The notes below the pieces were generated by a model. The model was not told the origin of the DNA. It searched no databases and saw only the letters and a list, made by a program, of their open reading frames with translations. From the NCBI GenBank assembly GCA_015501605.1, contig JADNRZ010000032.1:1-64000 (forward strand): DNA of 64,000 nucleotides, read 5' to 3'. Each line of letters begins with the position of its first letter. Positions within the stretch are counted from its first letter, which is position 1. Source of the stretch: Panaeolus papilionaceus (Eukaryota; Basidiomycota; Agaricomycetes; Agaricales). Shown here one piece after another: positions 11,860 to 21,250 of this stretch. The position numbers and the translations under genes were made by a program.

Positions 11860-12436
11860 TGTTACGTCGTCTCTTTTCTCGCCTATCTTTTCCATCTTAT
11901 CTGGACTACTATCTCCCTTCATCTTATCTTCGTGTACTATCATCTCTCTTTGTACTTATATTTCGTCTATTTTCTATCTCCGGAACCCCACCTTCTCCTC
12001 CTATCTATGACTCCCACTCCACCTTCATTCCCGCTGTCGCTCCACTTCATTCTCCTATCTGTGACTCGATTTCTTTACTCATCTTTCCCATACTTATGAC
12101 TCATTTCTGCTGTGGACTATACTTCTGACTCATGTTTCTCTCACCTTATCTACTTGGCGTTTACACGCACAGCCTCGTTAGTTATCTATATAAACACCGT
12201 AGTCTATACCCTTGTTCTTTAGCTAGTTCTTTAACTTCGAATAGAACAACACTTCTACGACGATCTTACTCCTCTTGCTCTCTTCTAAGACAATACCAGC
12301 GTAGCGCGTGTACGCAGTGGCATTCTTAGAACGATATCGAACTTATCACGCAAACGAACGAACGAACCTTCTTCCGAACTCGACCCCGACGAGCTCAAAG
12401 GCCTTAACCGCAAGCGCCCGTCGAGCTATCGTAACA
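11860..12436 (+). repeat. 5' LTR, 577 bp
   Basis: It begins TGTTACG and ends GTAACA, and is repeated at 19193-19769 with a constant 7333 bp offset. It contains TATATAAA at 12187-12194 and the predicted RNA 5' end at 12221, giving U3 11860-12220 and R from 12221. Confidence 0.95.
12187..12194 (+). promoter_or_regulatory. TATA box of the retrotransposon LTR
   Basis: TATATAAA lies 27 to 34 nt upstream of the RNA start predicted independently from the self-primer at 12221. The same box lies in the 3' LTR at 19520-19527. Confidence 0.7.
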
Positions 12437-12448
12437 AAAGAACTAGCT
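12437..12448 (+). other. Primer binding site, self-priming (Tf1-like)
   Basis: AAAGAACTAGCT starts at the first base after the 5' LTR. It is the exact complement of AGCTAGTTCTTT at 12221-12232 inside the LTR, just downstream of the TATA box. In Tf1 and the sushi group the 5' end of the RNA itself folds onto the PBS and is cleaved to prime reverse transcription. I see no tRNA 3'-end match here. Confidence 0.75.
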
Positions 12449-12806
12449 ATCTCCAGTACACTATCCGTCGTTGACGCGATAGTCCCCACCCCTACTCAAG
12501 ACGGCTTTTCCACCGAAGAAGACTTTCCGACTGCGATCCGGATCCTCGGCTATCTCTCCAAGAAACACCGCTGGACAACTCGCACCCAGAACCGTCCCTA
12601 AAGGACCTGAACCGTCAAGCAAGAAAGGCAAAGCAAAGGCCACTGAAACCGAACAACCCGAACAAATCCCAGAAGATTTAGAACCCGATTCGCCCAAAGA
12701 AGAGGAACCCGAATTTTATCAAAGTCTTGACGGCCCTGATATTCCTCGCGAACAAGAAACCGAAATAACCCGAACCCCGAAATTCAGCACCGAAATCGCC
12801 GCTCAA

Positions 12807-14216
12807 ATGGCCACCGAAACTACTACCGAAACCATTGTCCAACCAGAAGCCCACGTCCAATCTTGGGACACTCCTGTCCAAGCCCCGTTCGCTGGAGAAC
12901 CTCGTTACCTCACCGAAGCCCCGTCTCTCTCTGCCTCTCAGCTTCCTACCATAGAATCCGCCGTCCGATACTCCTCTGTCGAAGGAAACACCAGCCTCTT
13001 CCAAAACAGAGGACCTTTCGAAGGAGAACCGCGCGATTCAGACCAAGGAACTCGAATCATCAGACCAGCACCCTTTGCTGGAATCGGAATACAAAGAGAG
13101 AGATTCGCGGAAGGCCCTAACCCTGACCTCCCTCGGGGACGACCCCCATTCAGAGAACCAGGTCCGGGAGGCCGATCAGGAAGAACTCCACCAGACTCCC
13201 CGAGACGTGGTCCAGGTCCACCTAGATCCCCGACTCCACCTCCTCGCCGAAACTACTCCCCTTCTTCTTCAGGCTATGGCCGAAGCTCGAAGGAGCTCAA
13301 TCTCGGAGCACCAGAGAAATTCACCGGAAACCGTACTCGTGCCCAACATTTCCTCACCGATTGCATGTCCTATCTTGTCATCAATGATCATGTCTACGAC
13401 ACCGACAACAAGAAGATCGCCTTTGTTCTCTCTCACTTCGCCGAAGGAGAAAAAGGAGATCGTGAAGCATTGGAATGGAAGAGATGTTTCCTCAACCAGA
13501 AATTCAAGGAATCTGTCGACAACAACCGCCCCGTTTCCTACGGAACGTACAAAGATTTCCTCGAATACTTCAAACAAGAATTCGCCCCACGACTCGAGAA
13601 AAAGCATGCAAGGAAGGCACTCAAGGACGTCAAACAAGAAGGAACGGTCGAAGCCCATAACACCGCCTTTAAGAATGCCATGTTTACCGCAGGATACACC
13701 TTCCCTAGGACCAGACCAGGACAAGAAGTAGGAGAAGCCGAAGATTTGCTGATTGGACTCTACACTGAGTCCCTGAAGAAACCGATTGTCAACAAACTTA
13801 CAACCGAGAAAGACGCACCAAAGACCCTAGCCGAATGGATGGACCGAGCAGCCGAAGCCGACGCCTTGTGGAGAGAGACCTTCCCTTTCCTCGACAAGAA
13901 ACCCGCCAAACGCTTCACTTCTAACCAAATGGGGTTCAGATTCACCAAACAGATCAACCTCACTGAAGTCGAACGCGCCGACCATATGAAGAGTGGCGCT
14001 TGCTTCCGCTGTCACCAAACCGGCCACATCTCCAAGTTTTGTCCCAATCGCGATTTGGGGAAACCAAACCAGAACCAGAACGCACCGAACCGCTACAACG
14101 GACCGACTAGAAACCCGAAAGATTTCGCCAAGCACATCCGTGCCTTTTACCAAGATCTCAACGAAGAAGAACGCTCCGAATTCGCCTCCGAAATGCAAGA
14201 ACAGGATTTTTCCTGA
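12807..14216 (+). CDS. gag: Gag (capsid-nucleocapsid), 469 aa
   Basis: This is the structural protein of the retrotransposon particle. Residues 1-155 are Pro/Arg/Glu-rich and probably disordered. Residues about 165-365 match the retrotransposon Gag fold (LNLGAPEKFTGNR, YLVIND, then LTTEKDAPKTLAEWMDRAAEADALW). A CCHC zinc knuckle CFRCHQTGHISKFC (CX2CX4HX4C) near residue 400 binds RNA. ATG 12807 is the first in frame; the frame is open upstream to a TAG near 12480 but holds no earlier ATG. It ends 79 nt before the pol ATG, which is in another frame. Confidence 0.92.
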   Translation: MATETTTETIVQPEAHVQSWDTPVQAPFAGEPRYLTEAPSLSASQLPTIESAVRYSSVEGNTSLFQNRGPFEGEPRDSDQGTRIIRPAPFAGIGIQRERFAEGPNPDLPRGRPPFREPGPGGRSGRTPPDSPRRGPGPPRSPTPPPRRNYSPSSSGYGRSSKELNLGAPEKFTGNRTRAQHFLTDCMSYLVINDHVYDTDNKKIAFVLSHFAEGEKGDREALEWKRCFLNQKFKESVDNNRPVSYGTYKDFLEYFKQEFAPRLEKKHARKALKDVKQEGTVEAHNTAFKNAMFTAGYTFPRTRPGQEVGEAEDLLIGLYTESLKKPIVNKLTTEKDAPKTLAEWMDRAAEADALWRETFPFLDKKPAKRFTSNQMGFRFTKQINLTEVERADHMKSGACFRCHQTGHISKFCPNRDLGKPNQNQNAPNRYNGPTRNPKDFAKHIRAFYQDLNEEERSEFASEMQEQDFS

Positions 14217-14295
14217 AAGGTTTTGCCTCGACGTCTAAACCTTATGTATCAGTTTGCTCCGCTTTGATAGCTCACAATGAATCATTTTCCGTCCC

Positions 14296-17200
14296 ATGAC
14301 TATCAAGTGTGAACAACTGAGAACCGCCGAACCCTTGCATACCCAAGCTCTCCTCGACTCCGGAGCAGCCGGCATTTTTATCGACCAATCGTTTGTCAGA
14401 ACCCACGGATTTCCCTTGACTCCTCTCCAAACCCCGATCCTAGTCCGAAACGTAGATGGCACCGCGAACAAGAAGGGTACTATTACCCACCAGACAACAC
14501 TGAACCTGAAGATCTACGACAAGATCAAGAAGACCGATTTCCTAGTTACTGGGTTAGGAAATCAGAAGATTATCTTGGGGTTACCCTGGCTGCAGGACAC
14601 GAACCCCGAGATCGACTGGAAGAATGCTTCCTTGAACTGGCGGACACCTATTGAGGACGAACCCGACAGAGAAGAACGCCTAAATGGCACGACGAACCCG
14701 ATACCCGACTGGTACCCGACCGACTCGATTATTATCGAAGAACGAACCATCTCTCAACTGGAACTCCACGTTAAGAAGATGCTTGGAAAGAACACGACCC
14801 TCACTCGACCTGACCGACTAACGACCGACGACTTAATCATCTCCTTTATAGAAGAAGAACCAACCGAAGAAACCAAGGAAATCTGGATCGACACGACTCT
14901 GACGCACTCCCAAGCCTTTGCCCAGAAATTCGACAAGAAGACCGACGAAACCGACCCAACCAAGATCGTTCCCCCCGAATTCCATCCCTGGATATCTGTT
15001 TTCAGTGAAGAAGCCTCTTCAACCCTGCCTGCCCGAAAACCTTGGGACCACGAAATCAAGCTCAAACCCGACTTCGTTCCGAAATCCGCAAAGGTTTACT
15101 CACTCTCGCGAGAACAAGACGATGCCACCAAAAACTTCCTTGAAGAACATCTCAGTAAAGGAACTATTCGTCACAGTAACTCCCCACAAGCCGCAGGTTT
15201 CTTCTACGTTGCCAAGAAAGATGGCAAGCTGCGACCGTGCCAAGACTACCGACACCTGAACGAAGGAACTATCAAGAACGCTTACCCTCTCCCTCTCGTC
15301 ACCGACCTCATGGATAAACTCCGAGGCGCCAAGTATTTTACCAAGCTTGACGTCCGATGGGGTTACAACAATGTCCGCATCAAGGAAAACGACGAATGGA
15401 AAGCAGCCTTCAAGACCAAATATGGTCTCTTCGAACCCTTAGTCATGTTCTTCGGTCTTTGCAACTCTCCTGCGACTTTCCAATCGATGATGGACAATCT
15501 CTTCATCCAACAAGTCGAAAACGGTTATATCATCATCTACATGGACGACATCCTGATCTACGCCACGAACGAAGAAGACCTCGAGAAATACACCAAAGAA
15601 GTACTCCAGATTATGAAAGAAAACGACCTTTACCTGAAACCCGAAAAATGCGAATTCAACAAAACCAAGATCGCCTACCTAGGATTCATCATCGAACACA
15701 ACAAGATCTCTATGGACCCCGCCAAGATCTCTGGAATCAAAGATTGGCCGACTCCGAAAACCCTCAAACAAGTCCGATCATTCCTAGGCTTTGGCAACTT
15801 CTACCGAAAGTTCATCCGACACTATTCCGATCTTGCTAGACCCCTGAACGACTTGCTCCGAAAAGACCAACCCTTTATCTGGACCGAAATTCATCAAACC
15901 GCATTTGGTAACCTTAAAAACCGATTCAGCAAGGAACCAGTTCTCATGATGCCCGACCAAAACCGACCGTTTCAAATCGAAGCAGATGCTTCCCAGTACG
16001 CTTATGGAGCTGTTCTCACCCAGATCGACAGCAACGGAAAACGACATCCCATATGTTTCCTCTCTCGTTCTTTCTCTCCCGCCGAGCAGAACTACCAAGT
16101 CTTCGATCGAGAACTCCTAGGAGTTATTCGAGCTCTCGAAGAATGGAAACATTACATCTTAGGATCACCCCACACGACCATCGTACACTCCGATCATAAG
16201 AACCTCACGTACTGGCGCTCTCCCCAGAACCTTAATCGACGACAAGCACGATGGTTCCTCATCCTTTCCGAATACGACATCAAACTCGAACACATGCCCG
16301 GTCACAAGATGATCCAATCCGACGCTCTCTCACGACGACCTGACCTTGTCCCAGAAGGAGAAAACGAAGAAAACACCGACGTCACCATGCTTCCCGAAAC
16401 TCTATTCATTAATCTCATCGACACTGAACTCCAGAAACAAATCGCCGACGCCAAACCCCTTGACAAGAACGCAATGGAAGCCTTGGAAACTCTACTCAAA
16501 AACGCCAACATCGCCTCTGGCACATCGATCAATGACTGGTCTTTCGAAGAAGGAGATCATGGGAAGTTACTCTTCTACAAAGACAAGGTCTATGTTCCGA
16601 ACGACCTCGATCTTAGGAAATCTATCGTCATGCACTTCCACGATCCCGTCACCGCTGGACACCCCGGCCAAATCGAAACCTACAACGCCGTTGCCACGTC
16701 ATATTGGTGGCCTGGTATGCGTCGATTTATCTCCGCCTACGTCAAAGGATGCTCCACCTGTCAACAATTCAAGATTAACCGGAACCCTGCACGACCCACT
16801 CTTATGCCGATTTCCGCCCCAGAATCATTGAAACCCTTCGCCCAAACTTCTATGGACCTTATCACCGACTTACCACCTTCCCTCGGATATGACTCCATTC
16901 TATCCGTGGTGGACCACGGCCTTACGAAGGGGGTAATTCTTATCCCTTGCTCCAAAACGATCACCGCCGAAGGCACAGCCAAACTTTTACTCGACAACCT
17001 TTACAAAAGATTCGGACTTCCAGACTCTATCACCTCAGATCGTGATCCCAGATTCGCAGCCCACGCTTTCAAAGAACTTCTCAGACTCCTCAACATCGAA
17101 TCCAAACTTTCCACAGCCTATCATCCACAGACAGACGGCACCACTGAACGCTTTAACCAAGAAATTGAAGTGTACCTTTCCATTTACTGTATCACAAATC

Positions 17201-17883
17201 CCGAATCTTGGCCTGACGCCCTTCCCACTCTCGAATTCACCCACAATAGCCGAAGACACTCTGATCGCATCCACTCCCCTTTCGAACTCATGCTGGGAAC
17301 GAGCCCCACACAGATCCCGTTGGCCTTTGAACATACAGTCTACCCTTCTGTCGACAAGAAGCTCGCCTCTCTCCTTAAAATCAGACAAGAAGCTATTGCC
17401 GCTCACACGCTAGCCAGGAATAGGATGATCAATTTCAGCAAAAACCCATTCATCCCGTTCAAGAAAGGAGACTTAGTTTGGCTGGACTCCCGAAACCTGA
17501 AGCTCGGACACAACAAGAAGATTACGCCCAAAAGAGAAGGACCATTCCCAATTACCGAAGTCTTGGGTCCCGTCACGTACCGCCTCAAGCTCCCGAACTA
17601 TTGGAAAATCCATGACGTATTCCACGCCACCCTTCTCTCCGAATATTCTGAAACTCCCGAACATGGTCCGAACTTCCCTCAACCACCACCTGACATCATC
17701 GGCGGAGAAGAAGAATACGAACTCGACCGAATTCACAAACACCGTGGAAAGAAGGGCGAAAGAGAATACTTCGTTTCGTGGAAAGGGTTCACACCGTTCC
17801 ACAACTCATGGGAACCAGAATCTCACCTTGAGAACGCCCCTAACATTCTCCGACCTTATAAGAAGCGTTACAAACTCACCTAG
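14296..17883 (+). CDS. pol: Pol polyprotein: PR-RT-RH-IN-chromodomain, 1195 aa
   Basis: An uninterrupted frame carries, in order: an aspartic protease (LLDSGAAGIF, residues about 18-27), reverse transcriptase (FGLCNSPATF and the catalytic YMDD near residue 415), RNase H (EADASQYAYGAVL near 560), the integrase HHCC finger (H...H then CSTCQ, about 781-818), the integrase core with Asp in TSMDLITD, Asp in TSDRDPRFA and Glu in HPQTDGTTERFNQE, and a chromodomain (YELDRIHKHR...YFVSWKGF...SWEPESHL, about 1141-1189). All catalytic residues that can be checked are present, so the element looks competent. The chromodomain is known in chromoviruses to steer integration to marked chromatin. The start ATG overlaps the TGA of a frame running from the end of gag (ATGA). 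Confidence 0.95.
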   Translation: MTIKCEQLRTAEPLHTQALLDSGAAGIFIDQSFVRTHGFPLTPLQTPILVRNVDGTANKKGTITHQTTLNLKIYDKIKKTDFLVTGLGNQKIILGLPWLQDTNPEIDWKNASLNWRTPIEDEPDREERLNGTTNPIPDWYPTDSIIIEERTISQLELHVKKMLGKNTTLTRPDRLTTDDLIISFIEEEPTEETKEIWIDTTLTHSQAFAQKFDKKTDETDPTKIVPPEFHPWISVFSEEASSTLPARKPWDHEIKLKPDFVPKSAKVYSLSREQDDATKNFLEEHLSKGTIRHSNSPQAAGFFYVAKKDGKLRPCQDYRHLNEGTIKNAYPLPLVTDLMDKLRGAKYFTKLDVRWGYNNVRIKENDEWKAAFKTKYGLFEPLVMFFGLCNSPATFQSMMDNLFIQQVENGYIIIYMDDILIYATNEEDLEKYTKEVLQIMKENDLYLKPEKCEFNKTKIAYLGFIIEHNKISMDPAKISGIKDWPTPKTLKQVRSFLGFGNFYRKFIRHYSDLARPLNDLLRKDQPFIWTEIHQTAFGNLKNRFSKEPVLMMPDQNRPFQIEADASQYAYGAVLTQIDSNGKRHPICFLSRSFSPAEQNYQVFDRELLGVIRALEEWKHYILGSPHTTIVHSDHKNLTYWRSPQNLNRRQARWFLILSEYDIKLEHMPGHKMIQSDALSRRPDLVPEGENEENTDVTMLPETLFINLIDTELQKQIADAKPLDKNAMEALETLLKNANIASGTSINDWSFEEGDHGKLLFYKDKVYVPNDLDLRKSIVMHFHDPVTAGHPGQIETYNAVATSYWWPGMRRFISAYVKGCSTCQQFKINRNPARPTLMPISAPESLKPFAQTSMDLITDLPPSLGYDSILSVVDHGLTKGVILIPCSKTITAEGTAKLLLDNLYKRFGLPDSITSDRDPRFAAHAFKELLRLLNIESKLSTAYHPQTDGTTERFNQEIEVYLSIYCITNPESWPDALPTLEFTHNSRRHSDRIHSPFELMLGTSPTQIPLAFEHTVYPSVDKKLASLLKIRQEAIAAHTLARNRMINFSKNPFIPFKKGDLVWLDSRNLKLGHNKKITPKREGPFPITEVLGPVTYRLKLPNYWKIHDVFHATLLSEYSETPEHGPNFPQPPPDIIGGEEEYELDRIHKHRGKKGEREYFVSWKGFTPFHNSWEPESHLENAPNILRPYKKRYKLT

Positions 17884-17922
17884 TTCCCCAGTTCAAACGA
17901 CTACTGCAACCCACCAACAAAT

Positions 17923-19162
17923 ATGACAACCACCTCAGCCCTCAAATCGTCCTCCCCCTCTTCTCTCTCTTCTATCGCTAAAACTGTCCGCATCCATTCT
18001 CCCTCTCAAGGATCCTTCTCCGATCCTCCCACTGTCGCTTCCCCAGTCTTCCCCCAAACTATGACTGACAAAGAATTCATCGCTCGTACCAAAATCCTCA
18101 TCGCTGAAGCCAAACAACGAGGACGCGCCCTTGAAAAAGAAGCCGAGCAACGCGAAGCTTCTTCTTCCAGAACCCCCGTAATCCAAAATCTCAACGATGT
18201 CCTCAAACTCTCGTCCACGCTCACGAAAACACCATCGTCAATGGCGACGACCCCGAACTCACCAATGTCCTTTACCAAGCCAAAGGATGGGAGACGCCCT
18301 CCGTCACCTACGGGTCCGCTCATGACCGAACCACCATCACCTTCGAAGAATTCGTAGACATCTTCCGCACCCAAGAAGACTACGACCTCCTCGCTTGGAA
18401 ACTCCCTTTCTCCGACCATCATCTGCCTCATTTCCGCTTCATGGACAACAATGTCAACGAAATCAAAAGCAAATCCTCAAATTAATGGCAATCTGCGACA
18501 ACCTCTGCAGAAAAGCTACCGACAATTGGGATGTGGGATGTGGCCAATTTGAGGCCTTCTGCCGAGAACATTTCAATAACCCAGATTGCAGGAATCGCCT
18601 CATGGAGCTCATCGTCGAGCAAAGGAAGAAGTACGCCGGTCACGAACCCAACGACAACTACACCTTCAAACACAACAAAAATCCCTCCTATGACTACTCT
18701 TTTACCATTCCCCGACCTCCAACTCTACCAGAACTCGCGTCCCGCGACCCTAAAAATCTGTTCAAAAACCTCGATCCTGTCGCCACCAGTAACCTCGTCA
18801 CGCTCCTCAAACAAGGCACCCAATTATGCCTAAACTGCGCTGTTCCCGACCATTTCATAACAGATTGTCCCAACTTCATCTGTTGGAACTGCAGGAAAGA
18901 AGCGCCTGGTCATCGTCTCAACTCATGTCCTGGTCCCATCGCCAAGAACAAGAAAGGAAAAAGGAAAGCCCCTTCCGGTCCACATTCTCCTTCAAATCCA
19001 TGGACCAAGCTCCGCCCTTGGGATCGAATCGACCGAGAATCGAGAAAGCGAGGGGAATGGCAGCCCAGATCATCCACCAACAACGACGGTTCCTGGCGCG
19101 ACGACTTCTACGACTACGACGACGACATGTGCGATGAAGCCATCCACAACATCAACACCTGA
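17923..19162 (+). CDS. Retrotransposon ORF3, zinc-knuckle protein, two frame changes
   Basis: This extra coding region lies between pol and the 3' LTR and is not part of a standard Ty3/gypsy element. The N-terminal part (17923 to about 18215) is Ser/Pro-rich with a charged helix (DKEFIARTKILIAEAKQRG). Coding character then moves to the -1 frame (HENTIVNGDDPELTNVLY ... DYDLLAWKLPFSDHHLPHF, to about 18470) and again to -1 (LMAICDNLCRKATDNWDVG onward, to stop 19162). The C-terminal part carries CLNCAVPDHFITDC, a canonical CX2CX4HX4C knuckle, followed by a variant CWNCRKEAPGHRLNSC, and a basic tail. I infer a nucleic-acid-binding accessory protein, Gag-like in logic. The two frame changes are inherited mutations, sequencing errors or frameshifting; no intron fits. 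Confidence 0.6.
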
Positions 19163-19184
19163 TTGAGGTCAATCAGCCTAGTAC

Positions 19185-19192
19185 GGGGGTAA
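19185..19192 (+). other. Probable polypurine tract
   Basis: GGGGGTAA directly abuts the TG of the 3' LTR, where plus-strand DNA synthesis would be primed. It is short, so assignment rests on position. Confidence 0.5.
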
Positions 19193-19769
19193 TGTTACGT
19201 CGTCTCTTTTCTCGCCTATCTTTTCCATCTTATCTGGACTACTATCTCCCTTCATCTTATCTTCGTGTACTATCATCTCTCTTTGTACTTATATTTCGTC
19301 TATTTTCTATCTCCGGAACCCCACCTTCTCCTCCTATCTATGACTCCCACTCCACCTTCATTCCCGCTGTCGCTCCACTTCATTCTCCTATCTGTGACTC
19401 GATTTCTTTACTCATCTTTCCCATACTTATGACTCATTTCTGCTGTGGACTATACTTCTGACTCATGTTTCTCTCACCTTATCTACTTGGCGTTTACACG
19501 CACAGCCTCGTTAGTTATCTATATAAACACCGTAGTCTATACCCTTGTTCTTTAGCTAGTTCTTTAACTTCGAATAGAACAACACTTCTACGACGATCTT
19601 ACTCCTCTTGCTCTCTTCTAAGACAATACCAGCGTAGCGCGTGTACGCAGTGGCATTCTTAGAACGATATCGAACTTATCACGCAAACGAACGAACGAAC
19701 CTTCTTCCGAACTCGACCCCGACGAGCTCAAAGGCCTTAACCGCAAGCGCCCGTCGAGCTATCGTAACA
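19193..19769 (+). repeat. 3' LTR, 577 bp
   Basis: Direct repeat of 11860-12436 with no difference that I could see. It is followed by the TCAGC target duplication at 19770-19774. Confidence 0.95.
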
Positions 19770-19774
19770 TCAGC

Positions 19775-20373
19775 TGCTAGTACTCTTGTTCTTACTCTCC
19801 GCGCAATCGAGAGTTCGATTCTTGTTCAACACGTCTTACGAGATGCATCAAACGGGAGTTGAAGCTTGATGTGCATCGCTCGTGTGAAAGTTGGGTAAGG
19901 TCGAATTATTTTTATGAACTTCGCTACTTGAGTAGCATCGGTTTTTTGCGACTCACTGGCATGTAATGACTCTACAATCTTTGTGGCCCATACAATTCTA
20001 CAAAATCCCAGGCAATACTCAAAAGCCATTGTGGACATTGCATGGAAGTCTAGCCAGGCTTCGGATTGTGGATATTGTGACATTCCCTGGCATTTTCTTT
20101 GTCATACCTGGTATTGTGGGGGGTTGCCCTGTGGCCCGCTTTTCTCTGCCAGTGATGCATTCAGGAACTGATTAGGGTCTTGACCTCTTTTTTCACTCAA
20201 ACGGTGGTGGTCGAAGTGCCCTTGCTGCTTCTTTGTTTTTCCTGGCTGGTCACACTGTCCCTGGGATGTAGGGATAGGAAGAGGGGAGAAGACACATTAG
20301 AGAGTGAGTGGTTTTGTGTTAACATCCACCATATGTCGCGCGATCGATGTTGACATGCTACACTTTTTGATAG
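19775..20373. other. Intergenic, right half of the pol III-like target
   Basis: AGTTCGATTCT (19812-19822) resembles a pol III B box, and a 5 bp T-stem-like pairing (CGAGA/TCTTG) surrounds it. A hairpin follows: GATGCATCAA near 19841-19850 pairs with TTGATGTGCATC near 19867-19878. The rest, up to the intron acceptor at 20373, contains no recognisable exon and in particular no Rossmann TGxxxGIG motif for the dehydrogenase downstream. Confidence 0.4.
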
Positions 20374-21250
20374 GTATTAAACAATCTGAAGCCAGGAAAG
20401 GTCTGGTTGATTGATTTGAAGAGCTTCGATTCGGTGACCGCGTTCGCTGAGAGGTTTGACAAGGAGGATGTGAGGCTGGATATTTTGGTCGCGAATGCTG
20501 CGATTTTCGCTAATTCCACTGTTGTCAATGTATTTTGTTCTAGTTTCCAAGTTAACACCATGTCCACGAACCTTGTTTCGTTACTCCTCCTGCCCCATAT
20601 GCTTCAGACTGCAACGAAGTATAACACAGTTTTGCGCCTCGTTGTAGTCTCTAGTGAGGTGCACTACTTCACCAATCTTTCCAAGAGGGTTGTCGATGCA
20701 CCAAAACCCTTTGACGCACTTGGAAAAGCAGAGCTATGCGTACCTGCCGATTTCAAGGGTGGTAAGCGCTATTTCGATACCAAACGTCAGTACATTTTCT
20801 TCGTGTTGCATTATGCAGACAAATGACGCTCGCACCATAGTCCTGAACATCTTTTTCGTTCGAGCACTGAGTGACAGACTTCGAGGTCAACCTCTGATTG
20901 TCAATGCCGTCAACTCAGGCTACTGCTTATCCAACATACGCAATAGCTTCACTTGTCTCTGTGCCTTCTTTGACAGAATCACGGAGGTGCTGGTAGCGCA
21001 AACCGTTGAACGGGGAAGTCGGCAGCTGATCTGGGCTGCGTTAGCAGGGAAGACCGAGGCAGAGATGGAGAAGATGAGGGGAGCGTATGTTAATGCGATT
21101 GCTGTTGACGAGCCGAGTGACTTCGTAATCACCCCTGAAGGAACGGCATTCCAGGATAGACTATGGGTATGTTTCTTACTTTGTTTTACGACTGTTAGTG
21201 CTGATATCTTGAAACAGGATGATATAATGGTCCAGAATGTGCTCTGCTAG
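20374..21250 (+). pseudogene. Short-chain dehydrogenase, 5'-truncated
   Basis: Three exons (20374-20785, 20841-21166, 21218-21250) join in phase through introns 20786-20840 and 21167-21217 and encode about 256 residues of an SDR of the retinol-dehydrogenase-like type. Recognisable blocks are LDILVANAAI (NNAG region), VVVSSEVHY (Ser region), YFDTK then LNIFFVRALSDRL (the YxxxK helix), VNAVNSGYC, ARTVE-like QTVERGSRQLIWAALAG and SDFVITPEGTAFQDRLW. Downstream of the acceptor at 20373 the frame is clean, but the N-terminal coenzyme-binding exon (TGxxxGIG) is absent from the 600 bp upstream, and the central part is shorter than in relatives. A distant first exon cannot be fully excluded. Confidence 0.7.

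Larger units (their letters stand above)
11860..19769 (+). mobile_element. Ty3/gypsy chromodomain LTR retrotransposon, complete
   Basis: This is a full-length 7.9 kb element with LTR, gag, protease-RT-RNase H-integrase-chromodomain, an additional ORF3 and a second LTR. The termini are TGTTACG...GTAACA. A 5 bp target duplication TCAGC flanks it (11855-11859 and 19770-19774). The two LTRs are the same length and I saw no difference when reading them side by side, which implies very recent insertion. The order RT-RNase H-integrase plus a C-terminal chromodomain places it in the chromoviruses, and the primer site is of the Tf1/sushi self-priming type. Confidence 0.95.

Noticed and set aside
12308..12601. 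97-codon frame crossing the LTR end into the gag leader
   Set aside because: Its first part is LTR sequence also open at the 3' LTR, and the self-primer site lies inside it; gag itself is in another frame.
11841..19822. A functional tRNA gene split by the retrotransposon
   Set aside because: A and B box-like words exist, but the acceptor stem does not pair and the D loop would be too long; kept only as a pol III-like target in the findings.
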